Shown here: piece by piece, positions 21,098-32,583 of the stretch
Layout of the letters: every line of letters starts with the position of its first letter
Position numbering within the stretch: the first letter of the stretch is position 1
Assembly: GCA_018398575.1 (NCBI GenBank)
Contig: JAGTXZ010000006.1
Coordinates: forward strand, 744,001 to 808,000
Length of the DNA stretch: 64,000 bases
Origin: Ampelomyces quisqualis
Lineage: Eukaryota > Ascomycota > Dothideomycetes > Pleosporales > Phaeosphaeriaceae
Direction of reading: 5' to 3'
The notes under the pieces: model-generated
Database searches by the model: none
Seen by the model: only the letters and a program-made list of their open reading frames with translations
Told to the model about the DNA's origin: nothing
Translations under genes and position numbers: made by a program

Positions 21098-22111
21098 CGC
21101 GAATCCCACAATATCCTAAACAGCCAATCACTCAGCCCAGAAAAAGAAACTCCCCCCTTTGGAGAGAAAAAAGAAGATGAGCGCGCTGGTATCAAAGCAC
21201 ACCCACGCGCGCCAGGAAAAACACACTCGGACATTGTAAACCCAACCTCACACCCCACAAATCCCCTTGGCCTATAACAAACCAATGACATTTTTCTTCT
21301 TCACCCGGACATACGTCCGCCGCAGCGCAGCGCAACGCTTCCAGGCAGTTTATTTCCCGTCTACGGCACTCGGCAGATACAAGCGAGCAGAAACATGGCA
21401 AACCTTTTACGTAAGATTACGTACAAACGCCGACCCTGCGCAGCGTTTCTCCTCGGGGTGTTTGGGCAGCGGAGATGGGACTATGGACCACTACCACCCA
21501 AGTAAATCATAGCCACCTGGCCGCGACGTAGCTGGGCATGTGGGAGTCGGAGTCGTATACGATAAACCCTACTCCGTACCCTTTTTACAACTTCGCGTGG
21601 GGCCGTGACGGGAGTGGTTTCGCGATGCGAGTACCTATTACCTACCACCTACGTCGGAGCTTGGAAATCGTGATGCCGTTCCTTATCGTGTATGTCGTAC
21701 TTATTAGTCTACCACGTCGTTTGAATGGCAAAATAACATCGTTTGAAGGTTTAGTCTCATGCTAGAACGGAATTCCCTGAAAGTCGTCACCGCGAGTCCT
21801 GCGCTCGTTATCCTCGCTGACATCAAGAGCACCATCAGGCTAGCAAAATGGGTTGCTTTTAGATTTCATGGGAAGTAACCTATTTCTAGCACGCATAAAT
21901 GAGGCCGAGATCCGACATCTTGCAAATGTAATCAGTCAAGTGCTCTAAGATATAATGTATCGTAAGTGTTCCGAGGAACCGTAGTGAAAGATGTAGCTGC
22001 GCCTGTTCGTGTTTTCTGCTCTTCGCTGAAATTCTGCTCTTCGCTGAAAGTCTGAACTCACATATACTGGAGCACAATCATCTCCTCAGTTCTTGTCTTA
22101 CACTAGCTTCT
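21098..22111. other. Intergenic region HPP / RAD16
   Basis: No gene recognised. It holds one TACTCCGTA nonamer (21570-21578) and an 18-bp perfect tandem duplication (22014-22049, TTCTGCTCTTCGCTGAAA twice) just 3' of the RAD16 gene. Confidence 0.5.
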
Positions 22112-25100
22112 CTATGTGCCGCGGAAAAGAAACTGCAGATCCTCTGGACTCAAGCGATCCATGGCAACCTTGTCGTTGTTGACCGTACCAGCAATCATAG
22201 CAGCCTTCTTCTCTTGCAATGCGACCATGCGCGACTCAACACTGTCTTCGATACAGAGACGAGTGATCACACATGGCCGCCTCTGTCCAATTCGATGGCA
22301 CCGATCAGCAGACTGCCACTCGGCCGCAGGATTCCACCATCTGCGCAACGTGTTAGCTGTGATTTCAAATCGACGGTAACAGACTCACGGATCCACAATG
22401 AAGACCCTCGATGCTTCAGTCAGATTAAGAGCAACACCTCCCGCCTTGAGCGAAACGAGGAAAACCTCGACATCTGGGTTGGTCATGAAGTGGTCGATGC
22501 TCTTCTGTCGCATGGCAGGTGTCATGCTGCCATCTAACATGACAGTATTGAAACCAGCACGACGGAGACGCCATTCAATGAGCTGCAGCATTGACGTGAA
22601 CTGACTGAAGACGATGGACTTCAACGTCTGTTTCTTGCTGCGCAATTTGTAGAGGTCGTAGACCAACATCTCAATCTTTGTCGAGGAGGTCCAGTTCTCC
22701 ATCTTGATGCGATTGATAATGGATGTCTTCTTAACAGAATCTTCATCTTGCTCAAGCTCTGGCTGCTCAAAGTCGATAGTCAGGGCAATGTGACAGCGTG
22801 GGCAGTCTGCGTCTGTCCCCGAAGCCTCGCATGTATCCATGAAATCCTTGACACAGGCACGACAGAACTCGTGATGGCATCGAGATCGTACTGCGTCCTC
22901 GGCCGGCTCGTCGCAGATGTTACACACGTACACATTTTGCGCACCTTCTGCAGACTTCTTCTTCAAGAGCAGATCCGGATGATTTGCTACCTGACGCATC
23001 TGCATAATCAGTCCGAAAATGTTTGCGTAATTGTTGAGCATTACACCTTGCGCGACATATGTATCAAAGTTACGCGCCGAGTTGGTCATAATGGACGAGG
23101 AGAAATCCCGCTCGATGTCGCTGAAGAATTCGTTGTGGATGATAACATCCTTCATGGGAAGTTCCTATGAGGGGTTAGTCAGAGCTTCGAGGTGCTGAAC
23201 AGGTGACCTACCATCGAATTTGTGTGATCACGCTTCATGCGACGCAACATGATGCGTGCAGTAATCATGTGTAGTTTTGTCAAAGCATCTTCCCGAAGCT
23301 CGGGATCGTCGCCAGTGATCGGATTCAGCAGCTCCTGGTTGAAGACGGAAATGTGCTCTGAAGCACCATGGTTACATGCAACACACATATGATCGTCGTC
23401 AGTAGCCCAGTGCAGTTTCTCGCAGGCGCACGAACGACAGAAGTAATCTGCAAAAGGGCGAACCTCCAGGAAACGAAGCAGGGAGAAGAACTCTCCGATA
23501 CGGTTCTGAACCGGCGTGCCGGACAGACACCACTTGTAATTACCTTGCAGCGCGAAGCAAGCCTTTGCCACACCTGTGTTACGCGACTTGATGCTGTGTG
23601 CTTCATCGAGGATGAGTCGATGGAAGTGAATGGCATGGAGCGGTGAAGCCTCCTTGATGATATCATCACCACGGGACCAGCCTTTGGTCTCTTTACGGTG
23701 CAGAGATTCCAAGCTGTTGTATGAGACCATGATGACGTCGTAACTTCTCAGTTCCTTGACGGTCATCTTCTTGCACTTCGCATTAGTTCCGTGATATACG
23801 AGGACTTTGAGTTTGTTGTCAGTGTACTCGCGAATCTCGTTTGACCACTGCATGAGAGCGACTGGTGGGACGCAGACAAGGGTAGGCTCCTTTGCCGGGT
23901 AGTCCGACATGATGAGCGAGACAGCCTGAATCGTCTTGCCCATACCCATCTCGTCACCAAGAAGTCCGCCTTTGTAATGAGTCTTCTCTTGGCGAATCAT
24001 CCAACTCAACCCCTCAAGTTGGAACGGCTTGAGGCGCCGGCTGATGGACGTGGGCTGTTCGGCCTTCTCGGTCTCAAGAATTGGGATATTCTCCAGATCT
24101 TTCCACATGGAAAGTAGCTTGGGATGGTGCTGCTCAGCTCGCTCACGGTTCATGGCCTTCTTGCGCTCCCACTTGTCCTCGATATGAGCCCATCGCGCCC
24201 GTCGGCACTTGTTCTCGTCCTCGTCAGTAGCCGACTTCTTCTTTTTGCCACGCACAGGTCTCGATGCTTTCTTCGCAAGCTTCTTCATTCGTGAGCTGGC
24301 AACCATGAGCGGTTCCTCTTCACTGTCGCTAGGCGGCGGCGTAGACAAGTCGCTTAGCACGGAATCTGCATCCTCTGGCTGAAACTCCTCGCCTTCAGAC
24401 ACATCGGAGTCTAGAACGTCGTCGGGGATAAAGCTACCTTTCTTCGCGCTGGATCGAACAGAAAGGGTACGGGTACGGGCTTCGGTCTCGACTTTGGCTT
24501 TGCCCTTCCCCTTGCCTTTGTAAGTCGGCAGTGTCATCGGCGCGTCGGACAACTCTTGGTCATCCTCGAGCGGGTCCAAGTCTTCCATCTTCCCCTTGCC
24601 TTTGCCGCGATATGCCTTGGGCCGTTTGTGGGAAATGATGACATCGTCTTCGTCAGAGGAGTCGAGACCCTCTTCATTGGACTCTATCTTGAGACGCTTG
24701 CTAGGGTGCAGGGCCTCTGTCTCCTCCATGTGCATCTGCAGAGCAAGCTCGGCGTCTGCGTCGATCATGTCGGTGTCCTCGTCCGAGTCTGGTACCGCCT
24801 TACGCGACCGCTTCAAAGATGAGGACCTGCTCAGCGAGTGGGTCACAGCCTTACTGAGGCCGCTCTTACGAGTTGAGGCTGACGTGTTTGCGCGGGGGAT
24901 TGAAGCAACAGGCGTGGTTGCTATACTTGTGCCAGGCGTGTCGTAGTCTGACTCCTCGACCGATGGCGAGCCATTGGAGCTATCCTGTTCTGCCGACGGT
25001 GCCTTCATCTTCGACGGCCTGCCCCGGGTGGGCACGGACTTGCGCGAGCTCATCGCGGGTATGGCGACCTCTTTGAGAGTACGCCTAAGGCTTGACGGAC

Positions 25101-25230
25101 GCTCAGATACTTCGACTTCGACTGTGTCGTGGTTATCGTGGTCCGAGGAGTTAGGGACGGTGGTACGCTCGAGCGAGAGGCGAGTTTCGGGAGTGAGCGA
25201 GCGCGGGTCGTCTGAGGCAGCTGCGGCCAT
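22112..25230 (-). CDS. RAD16: Rad16-type SNF2 ATPase with RING finger, 1007 aa
   Basis: SWI2/SNF2 translocase for global-genome nucleotide excision repair; in yeast Rad16 acts with Rad7 and Elc1 as a ubiquitin ligase on non-transcribed DNA. Exons on the minus strand: 23212-25230, 22389-23164, 22112-22340. The first 350 residues are disordered and charged, with nuclear-localisation-like Lys clusters. The helicase N-lobe follows: LLGDEMGMGKTIQA (Walker A), LILDEAHSIKSR (DEAH box) and LSGTPVQNR. A C4-type insert with CRSC, CEKL and CVAC sits after the first lobe. The RING is CNICDEPAEDAVRSRCHHEFCRACV...CPRC, and the C-lobe has VFSQFTSML, LKAGGVALNLTEAS and DRCHRIGQ. These elements in this order identify Rad16. 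Confidence 0.96.
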
Positions 25231-25885
25231 CGTCAATTATTCTGTCGGTGTTTTGCGAGAAAATGCACTCGCGAAAAATGCACATGAACTCACTGGGAAT
25301 GGTTGCAGAGGAGAGTGAGACGCCAGGGTCGAATGCAGTCAACAGTGAGCGTCGAGTTGAACGCTGTTGCTGTGGTGCCATTGTGCTCACGACGGAGGGG
25401 CCAGGCGTGAATAGTGCGAAAGCGATGAATTGATGACGACTGCAGGCAGCAACGAGGGAGACAAACACAGATAAGAAAAGGGCAAACCGCGCCGGAGGGG
25501 AGAACGATGGAGATACCCTGAACGCCCGGTGTGTATCAAAGGCGAATTTAATATGTACCCCTAGACTACGCGTGCCGAGCAGACCCTGGGTGGCGAATTA
25601 TGGCAAAAGCGGCAGATCGCAAGGCGAAGACTCACGTGTCGACAACTCTGTGCCTTTACTCGGTGGGATGAGGGACGAGCTGTCAATCTGGGCTCATCAA
25701 TCTCGAGTTGAGGGGTCGAGTGGGTGCCGACGACATTGTAGCACACGAATTGGGTAAGCGCAACGCGGTGTCACGTGCGCTGCCATTTAAGCACTTTTGC
25801 GCGTGACGTACATACTAACTATCGATAAACTTGAACGTTCACATAGTCCTCAGAACACGTCCACGATGCTCTACATTCGGCCAAA
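25231..25885. other. Spacer between RAD16 and carboxypeptidase genes
   Basis: RAD16 promoter region on the minus strand and 3' flank of the carboxypeptidase. No gene recognised; short frames on both strands lack motifs. Confidence 0.5.
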
Positions 25886-28088
25886 CTACAGAACCAGACA
25901 TCCAACCATAGCGCCCAAGGCCACTACTCCGACATTCCCGACCTCGAAGCCCATCACTCGCCCAACCATCTTACCCGAGCTCGCAGCGCCCGTGTATTGA
26001 GGCGAGCCGGCACTCGCGCTTGGAGTCCCAGATGGTCCACTCGTTCCATTCCCCACCAGCTCCGGGAACAAGTAGCTCGTATTCGCATCGACCACGATCC
26101 AGTTCTTAATGAGAGCTGTGCCATTCATGACCGTCTCCCATTGGTCAGCGGTGCACTGTCCCTGGTCCAGCACGTAGCATTGAGACCCTGGATCCGTCAC
26201 TGGCTCGTTGGTGATGTCGTATACATCCTTTCGCCCTCTGGACGCATAGTCTGGGGTCTCTGTGGTAGAGATTGTACCTGTTGCGATGTCGAGGTTGAAC
26301 AATGCACGTTGGAAGATCTTGAATGCTGTTTCCGGCTGGTACGCTGGGACCTGTGTCATGATGTATCAGCATGATTTTGTTGCAGAGACTTGTCTCCGAG
26401 AACTTACCTCGTGACCTGCTTCGTAGACTCTAGCGAAAGATAAATTGCCATACTGGCGCACTTGGCCACCGATATATGTGTCGTTCACGACAAGATCTGT
26501 ATACCCAGCTGCTGCAAACGAGGATGCATTCGCGTATGGAATGGCCAAGGAGAGCAGTTCGCCTCCGTACCAGTTGCACGCATAGTCTCGATCGCCGTAC
26601 ACCAGTGTCACCTTGATGCCTTCCTCCAGTAAGTACCCCAGATCTTCCTTCCAGCCCGGGCGAGGATAGTCCCCAATACTGCGGAAAGCCCTTGATACGG
26701 CAGAGTTCGACTGCGTCCAGTTGAGAGGTATGCCCAGACCTTGCTGTACGTGAGGCTGATTCAACCATCCTTGGTACCATGGCGGTGGGAACGAGGCCGC
26801 GCCAGGCACGGAAATGTCGTAGTAGTTTAGATCCGTGTCGAAGTAAGGGTCTCGAATTTTCTCACTGCAAAAGGTCTCTGCGGCTTCGCATACCTTGTTG
26901 ACGGATGGGTTGAAGCCTTGATTTGTTGAGTCGTACGCAAGACTAAGATTGCGACACTCTTCGATCTGATCAAGACAGCCACCCTCACGATACAGGTCGT
27001 TTATGACTCCTTCATACCGAGACGTATTGACTGCTTTGATGCCGTAGGTGTTGTTGTACATCATTCTTGGATATGCCGGCCATTGCACATAGCGATCGAT
27101 GCAGCCATTAATGATGAAAAGCGTGTCGAGGTGCAGGAGGTGAGTCTGACCCTGCTCGTCCCATGTGCCATTGAGGATCCGTTCGTTTTGCTCCTGGAAG
27201 TATGCAGCAAACGCGGGCCCATAACGCCCTCCGTAGCTCTCGGTAGCTATCGAAATTCGATCGTCATTCGGCTTGTGTTGAGGGAACTCCTGGAACCATA
27301 CTTGCGCAAAGTTCCACAAAGCACGCGCTGAGTTCTCTGTTCCACGGGTAGTGAGGTTATTGTTTTGGCTTGCATATGTGCCAACGTAGAAGGAAGCATT
27401 CTGGGCAGGGACCTCATTCGAAAAGTTGGCTACTTTGACTGCACCTGTGTCCATATTGGTCGTGATGTTTGTCAGTATATCGTAGCTCATTCCGACTTGC
27501 ACCGGCTGGTCTAGAAATAACATATTGACTGGTTACGTTAACATACATCCTCCAGTCGTAGCGCGCCGCAGCAGCAATTCGTGTGATGAAGGCGGTCCTG
27601 GCTCACCTTCATTATTCCAAGCCCAATCGCTGATATATGTCGAGTTTGAGTCGGCATTGATATAGCAAGGACCGTTCTCACGCAACAGTCCTACCATCGA
27701 GGAGCTGCCAGGGCCACCGTTCATCCAAATAGATAGAGGAGCATTAGCAGGATCTTTCCTTGACTCGAAGAACCAAAAGAACGTGTTGATTTCGTAAGTC
27801 TGGTTTTGAACACCGAGGTCCGCTAGCGCTCCGGCAGGAAGGTGAACATAACCTGAATAGCTGCGGACACCCTCTGTAGTTTCGCAAAGGTTATTCTGTT
27901 ATGTTTCAGTGACTAGCAATTAGGATACTAGGTGGAATACCTAATACCTCTTTGTACGAGATGCGGACGCCCTCTTCTAATTGGGATTCTAGGATAGTTA
28001 CACCTTCAGGCTTTGGGGGAAACTGAGCTGCACCAAGCCCTGCCAGTCCTCCTAGAGCTCCAAAGGTCAGCAATTTGGTGCAAAGCAT
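25886..28088 (-). CDS. Secreted, probably GPI-anchored serine carboxypeptidase (S10), 671 aa
   Basis: Extracellular or cell-wall exopeptidase of family S10. Exons on the minus strand: 27948-28088, 27607-27895, 26408-27528, 25886-26350. A signal peptide (MLCTKLLTFGALGGLAGLGAAQ) precedes the enzyme. The substrate-binding WMNGGPGSSS replaces the usual GPGCSS. The catalytic triad is visible as Ser in TESYGGRYGP, Asp in YGDRDYACNW and His in EAGHEVPAYQP. Many N-x-S/T sites fit a secreted glycoprotein. The last 45 residues are Ser/Gly-rich and end in a hydrophobic stretch (VVALGAMVGCLVL), a GPI-attachment pattern. The overall layout is that of fungal carboxypeptidase S1-type enzymes rather than vacuolar CPY. 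Confidence 0.93.
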
Positions 28089-29004
28089 CGGGGAATGAGT
28101 TACTACGTGCTGAGGTTTAAGACTACGTAGGAGATCTTTATACCTTTAGAAACCGGCTGAGGTACGACCTTGCCGTTTGCCCATCAATGGCGTAAGGTAG
28201 TTGCAACGGCTGTATCGTACCGAGCTGCCTTGTTCGGCCATAGCGTTGGTTGACTGCAGGAAGGGAGCGTCGAGGCAGCCAGTCGGTGACGCTGATTTCT
28301 ATTCAGTGTTGCTGACTTGGGCGGGGAATGCTGCATCCCAAGCCTCTACGGGAGCTTTCTCTTCCTTGGCACCAAGAACAAGCTTTACGCTAACTGTTGC
28401 CATTGTGAGGTGGAGTCAGAAGAAGCGGTAAAAAGGGAAGGTCATGGTCGCACGATAAGAACTCGGCGAATAGTAGGTGGGCTCTGAAGCGGTGTTGCAT
28501 ATATCTAGGGAATGTCTCCGAGGTAAGCAATACGAGCGGCAAAGCTTGATGCGCAAACAAGCAGCACGAGCAAGGCACTTGGCTCAGTGCTTTCGTTCGT
28601 TGTGCGGCCGTTCGCTACGTTCGTTCGCCGTTGACCCTACCCTACTCCGTGGAACCGTGTCTCGCTGCACTTTATGTCTGCAAATTCAGTAAGAGCAATT
28701 GGGACTGACATGGTCGTATGGCACTTTGCTGTAGTGGTTTGAATTTCTTTGCTAATAAATGCAGGCTTGGTCGCGTTCAAGGTCTGTTCAAAAAGAGACA
28801 GTGAAAATTGACGACAAGCATCCAGGACCGCCACGACACCCGAGACACTTTTACGCCATATAAACGCCTTGTGCAGCCTTGCGCAACAGTGGTCGGGTTC
28901 ATTACAAGGTGTTGCCACAACCACCCAGTTTTCCTTGGTACCCTACAGCCCACCAGAAATCGAGGATTGGGTATCTGTTGAAATCATCGTCACGAGCCAC
29001 GCGC
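28089..29004. other. Intergenic region carboxypeptidase / CenH3
   Basis: No firm gene. A 34-codon frame on the minus strand (28299-28403, beginning MATVSVKLVLGAK) has a good start context but no continuation that I can splice. It could be a tiny peptide or a truncated gene end; I give it low weight. Confidence 0.4.
28136..28142 (-). promoter_or_regulatory. TATA-like box of carboxypeptidase gene
   Basis: TATAAAG on the minus strand, about 48 bp upstream of the ATG at 28088; this would imply a short 5' leader. Confidence 0.35.
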
Positions 29005-29579
29005 TCACACCGGAGCTCCCCAGGCGGCGCGTAGCCGGCGAGCGAGCTGAATGTCCTTTTGCTGTATGGTGACGCGCTTGGCGTGAATGGCGCACAGGTT
29101 CGCATCGTGGAAAAGGTTGACGAGGAAGGCCTCGGTCGCCTCCTGGAGGGCCACGAGAGCCTGACTCTGCCATCTGTTGGGGCCATCCTCGGTGGTGACC
29201 TGTTGCGCAATCTCTCTGACCTGTGCAGAGTTAGATTCTGCTACAAACCGAACAGCGGGCGAGACGTACAAGTCGCTGGAAGGGAGTCCTAAGGAGCAGG
29301 AGATCTGTAGTTTTCTGGTAACGGCGGATCTCGCGCAATGCGACAGTGCCGGGCTTGTAGCGCTTCTTCGCCCGGTCAGGCGCAGGACCTGGCTGGCCAA
29401 CTGGCTTGTCTGTCAGCTGGGGTGCGCCTCGTTTGTCTGGCGCCATGTGTGAACGTACGTCTCTTGCCCGACTCTCTCCGTGCCCCGGTGCTTGCTCGCC
29501 CGCCGCGCGATCCGGTGCTGGCTCTGCCGCCTCGCGTTGGACGCGCCTTGTTGCGCCTGGTGGGCGACTTGGGTGGCAT
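29005..29579 (-). CDS. Centromeric histone H3 variant CenH3/CENP-A, 158 aa
   Basis: Replaces H3 in centromeric nucleosomes and founds the kinetochore. Exons on the minus strand: 29459-29579, 29270-29409, 29005-29220, with two 49-bp introns. The Arg/Gly/Ser-rich tail (1-55) lacks the conserved H3 tail. The fold starts at RYKPGTVALREIRRYQKTTD (about 57-76). Variant hallmarks are Trp in RWQSQALVALQEA where canonical H3 has Phe, a longer loop 1 (TTEDGPN against KTDL), changed residues in FLVNLFHDANLCAIHAKRVTI, and the AW-containing C-terminus (RAAWGAPV) instead of RGERA. Canonical H3 would have a nearly invariant 136-residue sequence, so this is not H3. It is divergent from the derlin gene, with GCGCGT motifs in the shared promoter. 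Confidence 0.95.
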
Positions 29580-30141
29580 TGCGATCGGAACCGTGCTCCA
29601 AAGGCGTCGGAAACGGGAGACTGCGCGCTCGCGGAGCTCTGCGAAAAGTGGTGTTTGGGAGGTCGCGACGGAGGGCGCCGCGGCGCGTTCAGAAGCGCGT
29701 TAGCTGCAAAGGCGCGTCTTGGTGGGGTTCTTTCGGCTGTCGCGGGGCGTCTGCGAGAAGGGGTTTATCCAGAATTAACAAGAATAAAAGCGCGGCAGTG
29801 GATGGCGCGTGCAAGAGCGCGTGCAGGCGAGCGACACTGTTCTCGCCATTGCCGCACTGTCCTGTTCGAGGGGCTGGGGAATGTGGCTGGTAACGGCGGG
29901 AGCTAGTGAGCGCCACTGCTGAACAAGCCACCATCACGTGCTGTCAGATTAGATTAGATGAGATGAGATTAGATAAGCTTCGCCCGAGCTGGGTGGACAC
30001 ATGGAGCTTACCTTCCTCCAGGCTCCCACGCCGCATCACCGGTCCTTTCACCAGCTCGCCTCTGCAACCATCTGCTTCGAATCCAGCAGCCCCACAAACA
30101 CCCCCGCGTTGCACCCCCACCAGGCCGAGTGATCCGCGAAC
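29580..30141. promoter_or_regulatory. Shared promoter of CenH3 (minus) and derlin (plus) with five GCGCGT motifs
   Basis: The 562-bp divergent promoter has GCGCGT at 29683, 29695, 29712, 29805 and 29817, all on the plus strand (ACGCGC on the CenH3 strand), 104-243 bp upstream of the CenH3 ATG. ACGCGN is the core of the MBF site that drives G1/S genes in yeasts. A purine-rich AGATTAGATGAGATGAGATT stretch lies near 29949-29970. No coding sequence seen. Confidence 0.5.
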
Positions 30142-31002
30142 ATGGCAAACGTACTCGGCGGCGGGGAGGGCATGATGGGCGGCTTTCCACTCGAGCAGTG
30201 GTTCTATGAGATGCCAGTATGCACACGGTGGTGGATGACGGCGGCGCTGAGTGCAAGTGTGCTGGTACAATGCCACATCATCTCGCCCTTCCAGCTCTTC
30301 TACAGCGTGCGGACAGTCTTCTTCAAGAGCCAGGTGGGCAGTCCCCAAGTCGGCTACGACCCAGCCACATGCGCTTATACTATCTAGTACTGGCGACTCA
30401 TCACGACCTTCTTTTACTTCGGCCCGCTGAGTCTCGACCTTCTCTACCACATCTTCTTCCTCCAGCGGTATTCGCGCCTTCTCGAGGAGTCCTCGGGTCG
30501 CTCTTCCGCCCACTTCTCGTGGCTTCTTGCCTTCGCCTCCACCCTTCTCCTTTGTATAGCACCCATGTTCTCCATGGCCTTCCTCGGATCTGCGCTCAGC
30601 AGCACGCTCATCTACATCTGGAGCAGAAAGAACCCCGATACCATGCTTAGCTTCTTGGGACTGCTCGTGTTCAAGGCCCCGTACCTGCCATGGGTACTTC
30701 TGTGCTTTAGCTTGATCATGCATGGGACGGTACCAAAGGATGAGATGTGCGGCATCGTGGTTGGCCACAGTAGGTCTTTTGAACTCGTCGGCAGAGTCCA
30801 ATGCTAATCTGTCATAGTCTGGTACTACTTCAACGACATCTACCCCCCTCTGCACAATCGTCACAGTCCTCTTGATCCGCCATCGTGGTGGATCCGCTTG
30901 ATTGAAGGCCGACCGGCACCTGTGGAGGAAACCGCGGAAGAGACAGAGGCTACAGATCAGGGTTCGATCGACATTCCGGCAGATATTGCGCCTGTACAGT
31001 GA
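30142..31002 (+). CDS. Derlin (Der1-like) ER membrane protein, 252 aa
   Basis: Rhomboid-fold pseudoprotease of the ER membrane that takes part in ER-associated degradation of misfolded proteins. Exons 30142-30333, 30388-30769, 30818-31002. Joined product has hydrophobic segments in the derlin pattern and the family blocks YWRLITTFFYFGPLSLDLLYHIFF, RYSRLLEESSG, APYLPWVLLCFSLIMHG and WYYFNDIYPPLH. No Ser-His rhomboid dyad is seen, as expected for derlins. The C-terminal tail is acidic. The start is the first ATG and gives a N-terminus of usual length. Confidence 0.93.
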
Positions 31003-31581
31003 ACAAACATTTGCATAGTTGGAGTTCGGAGATTCCTCATGATTCTAAGATACCCGGCAAGCCTTACACGCCACAATCCAGGCAACGACAGCAATTTCTT
31101 CACCACTTGAACTGCAAGCAAGTCTCTCTAACATGAATACTCAGGCCATCTGCACAAGCCGCTGTAATTATCTGGCAAACAAATTGTCCATCAAAAGGAC
31201 AGGCAATTAATCAGCACTATACAAACCCTGACCGAGCCGGTGCCGCTTCTGTCCTCTTTCCGGTTCCGTGAACCAGGCTCACATCTGAGGCTCACGCTCC
31301 AACCAATTGTTGCACCACTGTGCCTGCGGCTTCGCAGATATGCTAAGCCCAAAAAGGCAGGCGCCTCTTTCGAGTTAGCATCCCCCACAAATTCACCCAT
31401 CACCCAAGCTTTGGACGAAGCTTTGTGGCAAGGGGACGGACTTGACCGACACTCTTGATAACATCACGGAGCTAATTCAGATACTCACCAGTATTTGATT
31501 TTGTCGCCCAAACTCAGTTCCTACATATCACCACTCTTTCCTCCAGGATCGCTTGAGGATCTTCCATTGCGCAACACCACA
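31003..31581. other. Intergenic region derlin / nuclease
   Basis: No gene recognised. The nuclease frame is open upstream to 31495, but the conserved signal peptide starts at 31582, so the rest is taken as leader. Confidence 0.5.
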
Positions 31582-32583
31582 ATGGCGTCTGTCAAATCAC
31601 TACTACCTTTTCTGGTCGTGCTACCAGGCTATGTCAACGCGTGGGGCTCCCTCGGACATACTACCGTCGCCTACCTTGCCCAGAATCTCGTTTGCGACAA
31701 GACTGCCAAATTTGCCCAGCAATTGTTAAATGACAGCTCCCCAGCCTACCTGGCCAATGTTGCAACTTGGGCAGACAGTTACAGAAACGAGCCCGGCGGC
31801 GGGTTCTCGTCCGTTTATCACTATATCGACGCCTTGGACAACCCCCCAGAGAGCTGCAACATTGACTACGAAAGGGACTGCCCAGAGGAGGGCTGTATCG
31901 TGAGCGCGATTGCCAATTACTCCAGCCGTGCTTTCGAGAAGGATATTGGCATTATAGAGCAGCAGAAAGCGCTCAAATGGGTTATTCACTTTGTTGGCGA
32001 CATCCATCAGCCACTGCATGTGGAAAACATCGCCGTGGGAGGTAATTTGATCAACGTCACGTTCAATGGTGCCAAGACGAATCTGCACTCCATCTGGGAT
32101 ACAGCTATCCCACAAAAGGCGGTCGGCAACTTCTCTCAGGCCAATGCGTTAAGTTGGGCCAACAATCTCACGGCAGAGATCAAGCATGGACAGTACAAGA
32201 AAGAATCCCGCACGTGGCTCAAGGGCATTGATGCCAAAGACGCAGTCGAAAGCTCTCTGGTTTGGGCAAGAGATGCCAACAAGTACGTCTGCTCCACGGT
32301 CCTCCCCAATGGCCCAGACGCCGTTTTCGGCCAAGAATTGTCTGGCGCGTACTACGCGACTGCCATTCCGGTCGTCAAGAAGCAAATAGCAAAGGCAGGC
32401 TACAGACTGGCTGCTTGGCTAGACGCCATCGTAGAGGCAGCAGAGAAGCATCAACACGGGAAGCACGATAAGCGGATCAAGAGGAGCGATGCCAAGCTCG
32501 AGCCATGGATGGAAGAAGCAAGGCAAGCCAGGAGAGACTTTGGAGGTGATTGTGGATGTGGGCCGGAGGAGCACGTTCATTAG
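31582..32583 (+). CDS. Secreted S1/P1-type nuclease, 333 aa
   Basis: Zinc-dependent single-strand nuclease/3'-nucleotidase, secreted. A signal peptide (MASVKSLLPFLVVLPGYVNA) ends just before Trp, the N-terminal residue that chelates zinc in S1/P1 enzymes. Other zinc ligands are visible: His in WGSLGHTTVA, Asp in TWADSYR, His in VYHYID, HFVGDIHQPLH (His, Asp, His), and His/Asp in NLHSIWD. Cysteines and several N-glycosylation sequons are present. The tail after about 290 is charged (KHQHGKHDKRIKR) and longer than in S1 from Aspergillus. Intronless. Confidence 0.95.
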   Translation: MASVKSLLPFLVVLPGYVNAWGSLGHTTVAYLAQNLVCDKTAKFAQQLLNDSSPAYLANVATWADSYRNEPGGGFSSVYHYIDALDNPPESCNIDYERDCPEEGCIVSAIANYSSRAFEKDIGIIEQQKALKWVIHFVGDIHQPLHVENIAVGGNLINVTFNGAKTNLHSIWDTAIPQKAVGNFSQANALSWANNLTAEIKHGQYKKESRTWLKGIDAKDAVESSLVWARDANKYVCSTVLPNGPDAVFGQELSGAYYATAIPVVKKQIAKAGYRLAAWLDAIVEAAEKHQHGKHDKRIKRSDAKLEPWMEEARQARRDFGGDCGCGPEEHVH

